In this document: positions 49,268 through 59,777 of the stretch, one piece after another
How positions within the stretch are numbered: the first letter of the stretch is position 1
Layout of the letters: every line of letters begins with the position of its first letter
Source: Butyriboletus loyo
Taxonomy: Eukaryota > Basidiomycota > Agaricomycetes > Boletales > Boletaceae
DNA length: 64,000 bases
NCBI GenBank assembly: GCA_038093515.1
Contig: JBBPSI010000017.1
Coordinates: 62,001-126,000, forward strand
Direction of reading: 5' to 3'
Translations under genes and position numbers: made by a program
The notes under the pieces: model-generated
Told to the model about the DNA's origin: nothing
Databases searched by the model: none
The model's input: only the letters and a program-made list of their open reading frames with translations

Positions 49268-51458
49268 ATGACGAGCATCGACGGACAAGGCCACCTTCTA
49301 TCGTTGAAGGTGATGCGGGTCTCTGTGCGTGGTCGCTTCCGACTCGAAGCTCCCCATACTCATCACATTCGCTCGTACTAGCGACCCGGACTCGCGGCTG
49401 CTTGGGAACCCTTCTACTCCAATTCTTCCTCCTTCTCCGCCTACTCCACCGCGTCCATTCTCTCCCTCCAGGGCACCACCCCGCTCACCGCTCACCCAAA
49501 GACCCTGCGCGATCTCACACACGCCTCCGAATTTCTCACCCTCCCCTCCGCATTCGGTGCCATCCAGCTCGGCGAAACCTTCTCCTGCTCTTTCTCTGTT
49601 AACAATGAAACGCATGCAGCGGTACAAGGCGCCCATGTCCGCCTCGAGATGCAAACCGCGAGCTCCAAGTCCCTCCTGTGCGAGCTCGGCGGAGCTGGAT
49701 ATACGCTTGCGGCGGGAGACGGGCTCGAGCATATCGTGCATCATGAGGTGAAGGAGCTCGGTCAACACGTACTGGCATGTACGGTCACGTATCGACTTCC
49801 GCCTGGGTATCCTTATGCACCAGGACCGGTGGAGGGGTCGGACGACCCGAGTTTGCAGAGCTTTCGGAAATTTTACAAGTTTTCGGTGCGTTGTAGTTCG
49901 CCTTTCATCATCTTTCTCTTTTTTTGGGGGTGTGTGTATGTGTGTGCTGAGGGTCGCATGACGATGGGACAGGTCACCAATCCCCTGTCCGTCAAGACCA
50001 AAGTCCACGCCCCCAAATCCCCCTCTGCCCTCCTTCACCCCCTTGAACGCGAAAAAGTGTTCCTGGAAGTCCACATTCAAAATATGACACAAGAAACCAT
50101 GTGGTTCGACAGGATGGAACTCGAATGTGCAGAGGGCTGGCGTGCCTTGGACGCCAATCGCCTCTCCGGCCCTCACCCCTCGAACGACGGCACGCAGGCC
50201 CTACAACAGTTGTTTTCCGGTTCGATGGCGCTCATGCAGCCCCAGGCCATTCGGCAATATATATACATCCTCTCCCCCATCAACGTACCGACGTTTCCGG
50301 TCGCACATCCACCCGGGACTGTGATCCCCCTCGGTCGACTCGATATCTCATGGCGCTCCAAATTCGGCGAACCAGGACGTCTGTTAACTTCTGTGAGTGT
50401 CGTTTCTCGCCATCGCTCATGCCCCGCCCAACATGGATGTTTATTGCACGTCTCCGTGCTTATAACAGACGCTCTCACGCAGAATTCCAGGCCCACAACC
50501 TCCTCCATCGATACCATCGCAGCCCCCCAGCGCTATCCCGCCCTACCTCCAACGCGCACCACCAGGCACCCCTTCCAGCCCATCCCGACCCCGTTCTCCT
50601 CAACTCCCAGTATCCCGACCCAGCTCACCGCCCCCAGGCACGTCCAGATCCAGCTCCCCCTTCCGTTCCCGTCCCCAACCCGGAACACCGACCCCCACTT
50701 CGCGTCCTTTGTCCCCCGCCGCCTCGGCCTCGGTCTCGGGTTTACAAACACAACCGCTCATCGTCCCAGAGCCCGTGTCGGATCTAGACATCGACCTTGT
50801 CGTCGTAGGACGCGATGGGGACGCGGTCCTGGTGGGGAAACCCTTTACGCTCGGACTCAGGCTAAGCATCGCGGCTGCGATCCCGCCAGGTCGACGTCGG
50901 CAGGTTCGCTTCGTCGTGCAACACCTCATGCCTCGACGGGCCTCTGCTCAGAACGTGTTAGAGACCTCTATAGCGAGCAGTCCGACACTCCCCCGTTTTT
51001 CGTCGTATGTGTCTGCCCTGACGACCCCGACGCAGGCGTCCGTCAGTTTAGTGGGCGAACAAGCACTCGTGTCGTCGCCTCGGAAATTGGTCGCTGCTGG
51101 GGGCGACCCACTGTTATCGCTGCCGCCACCCTATTTTGAGACACTCAACGAAACGAGGAACGCAAAACTCCGTGGGTGCTCGTTCCTCGGTCCGTCCGCA
51201 ATGGTGTTGGACCCCTTCGACCTCACACAGCAGGACGTCCCAATGAGTGACCTGCCTCGCGTCGAAGCAAGCCAAACGTTCGAACTCACTTTCCTACCAC
51301 AATGCACTGGCCTAGTCTGTGCAGGCGGACTTCGAGTCATCCTCATTGGTGATCATCTCTCAAACGCAGATGTTGAACCAGGCAAATATGCTGCTGTCGA
51401 GGAACTACGTACGTTGAAGGAATTGGATGTCATTGCAGAGGTATGGATCCAGCCATGA
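49268..51458 (+). CDS. TRAPP complex subunit 13 (TRAPPC13, DUF974)
   Basis: Accessory subunit of TRAPPII/III, tethering factors and Rab GEFs of Golgi and autophagy traffic. The start M-T-S-I-D-G-Q-G-H at 49268 leads into HLLSLKVMR. A GT/AG intron then gives RPGLAAAWEPFYSNSSSF and STASILSLQGTTPLTAHPK, close to the family N terminus. Later come FLTLPSAFGAIQLGETFSCS, HEVKELGQHVLACTVTY, FRKFYKFSVTNPLSVKTKVH, VFLEVHIQNMTQETMWFDRM and GRLDISWRSKFGEPGRLLTS. A Pro-rich insert follows, then the C-terminal Ig-like part (LIVPEPVSDLDIDLVVVG, QTFELTFLPQCTGLVCAGGL). Stop at 51458. Confidence 0.85.
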
Positions 51459-51568
51459 CATACGCTATCATAGTCATCTTTCATCTGTTCTACGAAATAC
51501 TTCGTTGTCGTACGTTACCCATTGTCTTGATTCTGCTTGTAACCCCAGAGCAATGCGGGGTCCATCAG

Positions 51569-53349
51569 TCATACAGTGATCCATGGGTGACTGACGAGAT
51601 TCTGGACTGAGACGAGTGCGTGATAGCGCACGTCTGGGTTCGGGTGCGTCATGAGTTCCATCGCTCGTGCTTTAGCTCCTAGGTCTGTGATAGCTCTAGG
51701 AAAGCGATGTCGATCTAGCGAGGCTGATTTGGAAGGTAATGACTCACTTCTTCCCCCGTTCGCAATGTTTGACATATTGTCCCAGATCGTGCACTGCGAC
51801 AGCAAGTACGAGGGGATCTTGCGTGTTCAATAGGCGGATGAGGATCCTGGAGAGGTGCTACCTCAGTGCCCAATCGTCCACCAACATGTGAGATAACACC
51901 GACTTGAGTTGCTCATAGTCCCTCTCGTTCAGCTTGGACGCATTTTCCCGCCAAAAGTCGTCCGACTCGTGCACAGGCGTCCAGGACAAATGACCGGACG
52001 CCAGCTCAGAGACATACTCATCATAAGTCCTTGAGTCGGCGTCAGCAAACCGAACGACCGCGTTTGACCCTATCACTCACGTCAAGCTCTCAAAATTGCG
52101 TTCGAGCTCGTCTCGGACAAACTGAACGTCTTCAAGAATGTCCTCGTCGGAAAATTTACGAGAAAAGAGGTTCTTGGAAAACGGGAGTAGCTGCGCGACC
52201 AGCATGGCTGGCAAATTGGCGGAAGGAGCTTTCGTGATCAGATTCTAAAGGTGGGGGAGCATAAGTAGCCAATGCGTGTGAAGGGAATGGTACATACCCG
52301 GAATGTGGCGACGATCACGCGAATAACCTTCTCTTTAGCTGCCGCCTGCGCAACCGAAATCAGTAGGGGTATGATGTCAAATTTCCTGCAGGTAATGCTC
52401 GGTGACCACTGTTATGATAGAGAAATAATCACCTACTTGTTGATCTGGGCAGCGACGTCTTGTTCAAACGTTAAGAGCCAAAAGCAGAATATGACTTGAT
52501 AGCTCATCTGAGGGTTTGGTTTATGACGAAGGATATCCACCAACCTGTATGAGCAAGATAAGACTCTGCCAGATAAAAGACAAGAAGCAGGACATACCCA
52601 ACAATGATGCCCGGAATAGCCCAAACTGCTCTGCGGCAATCTGGACGGGCCAACAATGCCTCGAGGCACTGTACTGCGACGTCGCGCTTGTTTGAAGATT
52701 GGCCCTGAACGAGGGAGGCAAGCAGCCTCAAGAAAGGCTGCAGATGTTGGTGTTGAAGCGGAGTGGACTCGGAGCTGAGGAGTATGGTGAGGATCTGCGC
52801 AGACTTGAGTTGTACGAATTCGTCTTGAGTCTCTAGAGTCCTGGATGTCACATAAAAACTATGTCATTGAATGGCGAAGAGGAAGAGCTACCTCAGGAGC
52901 GGCAAGTAGGGGAGGTCGGGGTCCGTTTGCGCAGCCCTCGTGAAGAGCGGTATCCGTTCATCATGATCTATCCATTCGTGTCATCAATGTACTGTAATCC
53001 AAAGATCAGGCACGCGCAACACACCCAAGAGCGCGTCGACGATCAAGACGAGGAGACACTGCATAGTATCGACTCTCTGAAGCTTCTTGAGCAAGCGAAG
53101 ATAGAGAACCGCGTATATCTGGCCGTCTGAGACGAGGATGGACTCTATCTTTGCCCTGGGTTGTCTGTCTACCTTTTTGATGAGGGCAAGCTCCTCCGAG
53201 GTGACGAGTTCCGCGCGTTGGTATCCCTGTCGGAAGATGAGCGATGAAGAAGCGAGAAGCGAGATACAGACCTCCCATGGGACAGGCTTTGACCTGATCT
53301 TTGCCGAGTTCTCGTCGAGGTAAGCATTAGAAACGAGCGAGACCGACAT
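51569..53349 (-). CDS. VMA13: V-type proton ATPase subunit H (Vma13)
   Basis: Regulatory subunit of the V1 sector; activates the pump and silences free V1 at the vacuole. Start M-S-V-S-L-V-S-N-A-Y-L-D at 53349. Exons give the HEAT/ARM-like repeats: WEGYQRAELVTSEELALIKK, IESILVSDGQIYAVLYLRLL, LPYLPLLRTLETQDEFVQLK, AVWAIPGIIVG, LVDILRHKPNPQMSYQVIFC, and FDIIPLLISVAQAAAKEKVI. RVIVATFRNLITKAP follows. The C-terminal domain reads LTTYDEYVSELASGHLSWTP, HESDDFWRENASKLNERDYE, VLAVAVHDLGQYVKHCERGK, KARAMELMTHPNPDVRYHAL, ending PWITV at 51569. The start lies 109 bp from the mL46 start on the other strand. Confidence 0.95.
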
Positions 53350-53458
53350 GGCGAGTCGAACCGAATCGAATCCACCAAACTCACCGTCATAGGCCCATCT
53401 TTCCCACGGTCATCGGTCACTTGATTCGAGAAAAACCGCAAAACGACCGACAGTGATC
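53350..53458. promoter_or_regulatory. Very short divergent promoter, VMA13 / mL46
   Basis: Only 109 bp between the two start codons, the shortest such interval in the window. Both promoters and leaders must overlap or extend into the opposite gene. Confidence 0.45.
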
Positions 53459-54338
53459 ATGAAGTTCACTCGCCAGCTTTGCAGACGCGCGTTTGCGACA
53501 GAGGCGACCACTCGTCCAGACTTGCACACTGCCATCATCCTCAACCGCTCACCGCTCCTCACACGCACACCGACACCCTTTGAAAATGCGTTTTACGCCT
53601 ACCAAGCCCGTATACACCGCGCCCTGCGCAACCCCTTCCCGACCGAGTTTTACTTCAAGCAAGGCTCACCCCTCGAGACGCGCTTTAACATCGAGGAGAG
53701 AAGACGCGAACGCAGAGCATTCGGCGCTCCCTTTGGCTTGGATCCCTCCGAGGAACGGAACGAGGCCACCGAGCTCATGGAAATTGCTATGAAGGACGAG
53801 GTCGACGAATCCATGCCACGCGCTCACAAGGCAGACGGGACCAACCATCTCAAGAACCTTAATAGAAGGGGTCAACGGAATCTCTATCTCTTGCTCAAGA
53901 CACGAGAGAACGGCACAGACGTATGGCGGTTTCCACAAGGGGACGTTCAAAAGGGCGAATTTTTGCATGTCGTGAGTGTCGCTAAAGTGTTGTCGGTCGG
54001 ATTCATTCAGACGAGATTCCTAGGCGGCACATCGAAGACTCGATGCGGAGTGTGGACGACATATGGACACCTGGATAGTGAGCCGGAACCCAATAGGCGT
54101 CTATCACCATCCTAAGCAGGGCACCCAAGACGTGAGTTTTACATCCATCGTGGAAACCCATATACTGAATGCCCCCCAGGGTGTCGTCTTCTTTTACAAA
54201 GCCCATATTCTCGCAGGGCAAGTCCATCCTGACCCAGATCGATACCAAGACTTTGCATGGTTGACCAAGGGTGAAATCAGCAAGCGGACAGACGATGACT
54301 ATTGGCTAGGTATAAAAGATATGTTATCAGATTTTTAA
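53459..54338 (+). CDS. Mitochondrial large-subunit ribosomal protein mL46
   Basis: Nudix-fold structural protein of the mitoribosome large subunit (MRPL17 in yeast, MRPL46 in animals). Start M-K-F-T-R-Q-L-C-R-R at 53459 with a basic presequence. AIILNRSPLLTRTPTPFENA opens the mature part, and GSPLETRFNIEERRRERRAF, NRRGQRNLYLLLKT and DVWRFPQGDVQKGEFLHV follow. Intron 1 is 53972-54023; splicing to GCG GCA CAT gives AAHRRLDAECGRHMDTWIV and NPIGVYHHPKQG. A second intron leads to GVVFFYKAHILAGQVHPD, YQDFAWLTKGEISKR and the end IKDMLSDF at 54338. The Nudix catalytic box is absent, as usual in this family. A broken copy lies 3 kb downstream. Confidence 0.92.
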
Positions 54339-54499
54339 CGTATTTTCCACCATGTCCCACTCCCTGCTGTTAACGATACTATATAACCCACGAGGTACTC
54401 CTACACAAGAATGTTCTCGGAAGATGTACATATCAGCTCTTCAAGCTTACCTTTACACTAAAGTGGGACAAGATAATAATCTTTGTCTCCTCGGTGTAA

Positions 54500-55320
54500 G
54501 TCACCAGACTCGAGTCTCTGTCTTAATCACAGCTCGAAGGACTCTCAACCTTCGACGAGCATCGAGTTCTCGAGTGACATGCAGCACGATGTCCGCCGAC
54601 AACTGTTTCGCCATGTCATGAATGAAAAACCGGAGAGACCATCCTTGATGATCTGCAATGGCTGGCCGGTCGTGAAAAGCTGAACACATCGCTTGAGCGC
54701 GTTAAGACCCTGGAGGAGCAACGTCTTTACACTCATCGAGGGCATCCACGACGACCAGAGGCTTCTTGCAAAACAACCTTGCAGTGCGGGATGCGAATGT
54801 AACAAGTTCCTCAGTGTTGCTCCGTGTCGCGCCTCCCCTTTGTTTCGCGTTGACAAGGTCATCCATTAAGCTCCCGGGATCAATATCATTCTCATGAAGT
54901 TGATGTAGCAACTGGGAGAGTATGGAACGCAATACTTCTGAAGCGCTTGTAGAACGCTCGTTTCGAAAATCACAATAGAAAAAAGCAAGGACTTTTCCCT
55001 CCTCTCGAACTTTCCCAAGGGAGTCGATGATAAACAACCTACGAGTGGGAACAATTCACAAAACTGCAGAGGTCCTACGTTTTCCACGCAGCCATAGGCA
55101 CGAAATCTGACCATCCCTCCGCACTTGAACTGGAGTGTGTCAAACAACCACTGGTTGGTGAAGCAACAATGTAACATCCTGTTTTTCCGCGCAGTTTAAT
55201 CTCGAGCCACCCCAATATTTCTGCGCTAAAGCAAACCCCAGGAACGATCAGACCAATCATGCGCGAGTGAAGTTCAGCGAAGGGTGGATCACCATTTTCA
55301 ACCTTCCTCCGCTGCATATC
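54500..55320 (-). pseudogene. Decayed NACHT/STAND NTPase fragment
   Basis: The minus strand reads VLAFFYCDFRNERSTSASEV followed by LRSILSQLLHQLHEND and LVVVDALDECKDV, the beta2 and Walker B segments of a NACHT P-loop domain typical of basidiomycete NWD/NLR-like proteins. After the Walker B stretch the frame shifts: LFTTGQPLQIIKDGLSGFSF is in one frame and its natural continuation DMAKQLSADIVLHVTREL in another. No intact Walker A loop could be found upstream (about 55,030-55,320), where several stops occur. I see no start, no effector domain and no WD or ankyrin repeats. It looks like a remnant left by gene birth and death; a correctly spliced gene is unlikely. Confidence 0.65.
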
Positions 55321-56071
55321 AACTATTCTCTCGCATTTTCCCGGTGTAATCGTATATTCAACTATGTGGGTGAATACTTGTTCCTGGCACCGTAGTGATT
55401 AAAAGATAGTCGTCCACTGTGGTATGATAACTCACTCAGTACTCGTAAGCACTACAACCGGTGAACTTTGGCCGAAAATGTCTGATCCCTCCGGGGTGTA
55501 CTCTCGAGATTGTGATACATCCTTCTGCTGTCGAAAACCCGCTTCATTGTTCCTGAGCGATATTGTCATGCACAGGTTATCTAGGGTTGAACTTCAAACG
55601 CACCAGGTCTCTGACGTAAACAAGAAATGAAAATAATCTTTGCACAAACCCACGAGATCAACAGCCTCCTTGATCCTGTCTTGCGTGGCGTGCCTCATCC
55701 GCTCATGAAGATGTTGATCCACGAGGATGTACCTTCCTGGGAGATCATTTCCATCCTACTCAATGTGTCCGAGCACACTCGTGGCTCATCACTGCTGAGC
55801 CAATCCTGCAGCCCGAGGTCGAACGCAGGGCCGTCCGGAAGAGACGATCCGGCCAGGATACGGGTAAATTAGAGTGCATCGCAGGCAAGAGATATTCGTC
55901 GCATATCGGCTTCGAGCTGGAAATGAAAGCGTGAAACGCAAGGTAGCCCTTTGCGTGAGGCATACTTGTTGGCAGTGGTGAGTGAGGCATATGATACTTC
56001 AAGGAAAATCTTGCGAGAGTGCTCCACGATGGAGCGACTATAGATAAGGAGAGTACTTGCTGAGAACTAGA
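55321..56071. other. Island interval without recognised content
   Basis: 750 bp. Short frames on both strands, none recognised. Belongs to the low-coherence island between mL46 and DLD. Confidence 0.35.
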
Positions 56072-56400
56072 CTATCCCGTTCTGAAGATCCCAATGACTG
56101 TGCCATGCAGGCTGCTGCCTAAAGGTGCTACGCCGAACGGGAGTGCTCTCCTGCCGGCTGTGGCTGAGACTGGGGATGGTATTGGGACCGGGATTGTACC
56201 GACATCTGGTTCCTGCCAGTCATTCTCATAAGATATTGTGGGGGACTGGGGAAGACTGTTGCTCCAATGTGGCACTGACTCCGTCTTGCCAGGGTTCATG
56301 TTCCGCATGCAGACCTCGAAGGTGGCAAGCTAACCTGCGAGCTCGGAAAATAAGGGCACAGCGAAGATGGAAAATCGGACGAGTTCGGGCCTCAACTTAA
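56072..56400 (-). repeat. Relic repeat, copy A
   Basis: Similar to 59,455-59,715 in the same orientation. Shared landmarks on the + strand: GACCGGGATTGT, then TTCC(T/A)G(C/T)CAGTCA, (C/G)ATAAG, GTGGGGGACT, GTTCCGCA, and a C(A)CAGCGA(A/G)GATG box. The minus strand can be read as protein with YENDWQEPDVGTIPVPIPSP; copy B has the matching LELNVGTIPVLIPFPVSV behind a stop. I do not know the protein. Distance between the two copies is about 3.3 kb. Confidence 0.55.
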
Positions 56401-56509
56401 CTGATTACCGCCAACTTATTGATTGCCTAGATGCGGAAAATTCGTTGGTAGAGATGACACCGCCAGATGGAGTAATACATAACATTGAAGGCGTATACTA
56501 GTAGGGTTT

Positions 56510-57300
56510 ATGTTTTGTTTGTTCGCCAGACTTGCAACGGAGGCAACGTCCGTCGCGTCTGGCACTCTCGAGCCAGTTTGTACACTGCCATCATCCTCAA
56601 CCGCTCACCGCTCCTCACACACACACCGACATCCTCTAAAAACCTTTTTTTGCCTGCCAAGCCTGCATGCACAGTGCATTGCGCAACTCCTTCCCGACCG
56701 AGTCTACTTCAAGCAAGGCTCACCCCTCGAGACGGGGTTCAACTTCGAGGGGAGAAGACGCGAATGCATGGCATTTGGCGTACCGTTTAGCATGGATCCC
56801 TCCGGGGAATAGAACGAGGCTACCGAGCTCATGGAAATCACCACGAAAGACGAGGCCGACGAGTCCATGCCACGCACCCACAAAGCAGACGGGGTCAACA
56901 ATCTCAAGAACTCAATAGGTGGGGTCAGCGGAATCTATATCTTTTCCTGAAGAGCGAGAAAGCGACAAACACATGGCGGTTTCCACCAGGGGATGTTCAC
57001 AAAGGCATATTTTTACATGTGGTGAGTGTCGCTAAGGTATCGTCGGTTGCATTCATTCAGGCGACACTCGTAGGCTGGACATCGAAGATTCGCCGCAACA
57101 GTGTGGATAACCTGGATAGTGAACCGGCACTCAATAAGTGTCTGTCACTCTGCCAAACAAAGCACCCAGGACGTGAGTCATACTCGCTGTCGAAAAATAT
57201 ATATCGAACGCCCTGCAGGGCGTCGTCTTTTCTACAAAGTCCATATTTTCGCAGGTCAAGCCCGTCCTGACTCGGATTGATACCAAGACTTCGCATGTCT
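56510..57300 (+). pseudogene. Broken duplicate of the mL46 gene
   Basis: Runs collinear with the intact gene at 53,459-54,338 from near its start (ATEAT) to DRYQDF. AIILNRSPLLTHTPTSSK, then (after a frameshift) YFKQGSPLETGFNFEGRRRE, NEATELMEITTKDEADESMP and HKADGVNNLKN are close to the parent. An in-frame TAG at 56810-56812 replaces the Arg before NEATELMEI. Further indels lie around 56,640-56,690 and 56,920. The parent's intron 1, including GTGAGTGTCGCTAA and CATTCATTCAG, is still present near 57,022-57,075, so the copy arose from DNA and not from spliced RNA. It cannot encode a full mL46. Confidence 0.85.
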
Positions 57301-57726
57301 AATGAACCTTGTGCGTAATGTTTGGCACCAAATGGGTATGTCTCTAATAATACGTCCCTCCGAGTCCACGTACTTACTTCAATTTATATCATCTCTCTCA
57401 TATTTGGATAGCACCATGGATTTTTATGGTCTCGCCACGATTCAGTACGTGATGCGGGGTCTGTGGGGGTCCTGCGGTGGTGGCCGAGCAATCTCGGTTT
57501 GTATTCGAGATGTTACGACAGTAATCTTGGCATCAATGGACTTTGTTGGCGACAACTGACGTGGGAGCGACACAGGTCTGACCCTACCACAGGCACCTAG
57601 AGTCACGCAAAGCTGTTCGTGATGAGTGGGACTACTTAATATCAACATGCTTAGCCTCACCGTGATACTCACGCCAGACTATCACTATCAGGCAATCCCT
57701 CACGACCTGCATCCTGCATCTGTAGG
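57301..57726. other. Interval between pseudogene and membrane-protein gene
   Basis: 426 bp, no recognisable content; possible promoter of the following gene. Confidence 0.35.
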
Positions 57727-58957
57727 ATGTCAACAGGTGATATCGGTCATACGATAGTTCCTGTATATGCAACTGCCGTCCGCGACGTGCGCTACCATAG
57801 CGGTATGTTTCAAATACGGAGTGTTTTGCATGATGCTGATTCAGCCCCCAGTAGCATCCCTCACTTTTCTGGTCTGGCACTGTTTTTTAACATTCGATCA
57901 GGATGTTCAATATATTTGGACGTGCGTATCCAGTCTGGTCGTCGTTCGGCTTTGTGACACTTGTCTTTTCGGCGCCTGCAGCATGCGAAATAAAAACCCC
58001 TTCAAGTGGGTATACTGCTTTCTTCGTTATGTTGTAATATTAGCATGTGTGTGAGTGCATTCCACATCGACCTCGTCGAGACTCACCGGTGTCAACTTAG
58101 AATGCACAACTGGTTGATCGGGCAATTGGCAGATGGCAATAACCCGCCTCTGCTCTGCAGAATGTGGTACACCTATATCGTAGCTTTCCCACAGATTCTT
58201 GGGACTTCGATCGAGCTTATTTTGGCCACTCGCAGTAAGTCTAATGTGATCACTCTGTTGGAAGATGCAGTTCGGTTTTACAAAGCCCACAGTATTTGCT
58301 TTGTACAATCGATCCAGGGGGATAGCTTTCCTACTGTTGATTTTGATATCGATGGAACTTGCGGGGACAGTGAGAATGTTATGGTTGCAGAATGGCACGG
58401 CCTTTTACCAAACGTGTCTTCTACTACGAGTGGCCAAGAATGGGAGGGATCGGGGGTGAGCCCTAGCTCCGCTGCTTGTTGCGAGTGCTTATAATCAGAT
58501 ATTTTGTTCAGCATATTGACGTTCATCGTCCATTGCGTGTTAATTGGCCTAACATTGTTCAAGTACTTCTTCGTTTTCAGGGCGGGTCGGAACAGGACCC
58601 CCCTTGTATCACTCGTGGCTCGCGATGCCAGCACGATGTATGCGACAATTTCTCGTGAGTAACCGCCACTAGCGACGGTCGGATCGGTTTTAGCTTAGTA
58701 CTGATCTGATGACCCAGTCATAGTCGTATTAGTGTTGATTGTATGTGGTCCGGAGCACAAGGGAGGAATTTATATATGTTTGTCTGTGTTCTTTATTTGG
58801 CGTCGAATTGCATAGTGCTGAATCCCGATGGCCTTGGTCTTTTGCTTTTCCCCCCGTAATTCAGCTGGGCCATCTCACTATTCAGCATCTCAGTACGACC
58901 ATTTTTAGTTTTGGAAGGACGTTTGCTCATGCCATTTCATCTAGGGCTGTCGGATGA
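57727..58957 (+). CDS. DUF6533-type multi-pass membrane protein (probable)
   Basis: Basidiomycete-expanded family of unknown function with about seven membrane helices. Joining consensus introns gives LTFLVWHCFLTFDQDVQYIW, then (GT at about 57,921, AG at about 57,983) NPFKWVYCFLRYVVILACV. A GTGAGT..TTAG intron leads to MHNWLIGQLADGNNPPLLCR and MWYTYIVAFPQILGTSIELI. The next intron links LATR to IFALYNRSRGIAFLLLILIS, and another gives GILTFIVHCVLIGLTLFKYF and AGRNRTPLVSLVARDASTMY. The FLTFDQDVQYIW box and the TPLVSLVARD box are the family features I rely on. A further GTGAGT at about 58,655 could splice to another hydrophobic segment (LIVVLVLIVCG), so the 3' end is open. Start uncertain (57,727 or 57,767). 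Confidence 0.6.
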
Positions 58958-59454
58958 TACTAAGCATGGAGCGCTTGGCAAGAAAGGAGGTATCGATAGA
59001 ATACCCACTGACATTCTTCACCAGCCAACTTAGCATCGGAGAAATGGAGTCTGGTGGGTCGAATCGATCGGGCCTCTAGCCTCATTGCCCCGGTGATCAT
59101 TTGGCACAGCATGGTTGAAAGTTTAGTAAATATTGCTATAAGACAGTACTGATCATAGGTGTGTCGGGTAAGGGTACTGAAAAAGAAATTTACAAGCCGC
59201 TACGTCCACGGTTTTGTAGACATGGTTCTCCTAATGATGATGCCGCCCGTTGCATGAAATCTCCAATTTGTTACGTCTACGGTGGTTTTGTGCCCTTTCA
59301 AGTTGTTCATACGTTTCCATGTTGAGCTGGTGAGTACTAGTACTGGTCACCATATTAGGGCTGAGTTATTACTACTACTTCGGTGACTCAGTTAGGCCTG
59401 AAGCCTGAAGAAAGACGGTCTTTCTAAGTATGTAACAATTGACCATGACAGAGA
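58958..59454. other. Island interval without recognised content
   Basis: About 500 bp; no gene, tRNA or repeat recognised. Confidence 0.35.
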
Positions 59455-59720
59455 CTGGAAATGGGATCAGGACCGGGATTGTGCCCACATTTAGTTCCAG
59501 TCAGCTATTCGCATAAGTTCGGGAGATAGTGATAGACATCGTGGGGGACTAGACAAGACTACTACTGTTGCTTCAAGGTGGGAAGCCGTGGGTACTGACG
59601 TCTTGGGTCCGTGTTCCGCACGTAAAACTTGATGTTGGAGAGCGAACCCGCGATCTTGGAGTATTAGGCCCAGCGAGGATGTTCCCTGTGCAAACGGGAA
59701 GCTTCTGAAATGGACGGATA
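59455..59720 (-). repeat. Relic repeat, copy B
   Basis: Second, diverged copy of 56,072-56,400, same orientation. On the minus strand GLILQDRGFALQHQVLRAEHGP aligns with LIFRARRLACHLRGLHAEHE of copy A, and LNVGTIPVLIPFP with PDVGTIPVPIPSP, so the ancestor was probably protein-coding. A stop just before LELNVGTIPV shows that this copy is dead. Confidence 0.5.
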
Positions 59721-59777
59721 TCAAATCCGATTCGACCACTACTCCATGATACATCCTCGCTCCAATCAACCTCACGA

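Noticed and set aside
49298..50176. 292-codon minus-strand frame
   Set aside because: Antisense to TRAPPC13 exons, whose spliced protein matches a known family.
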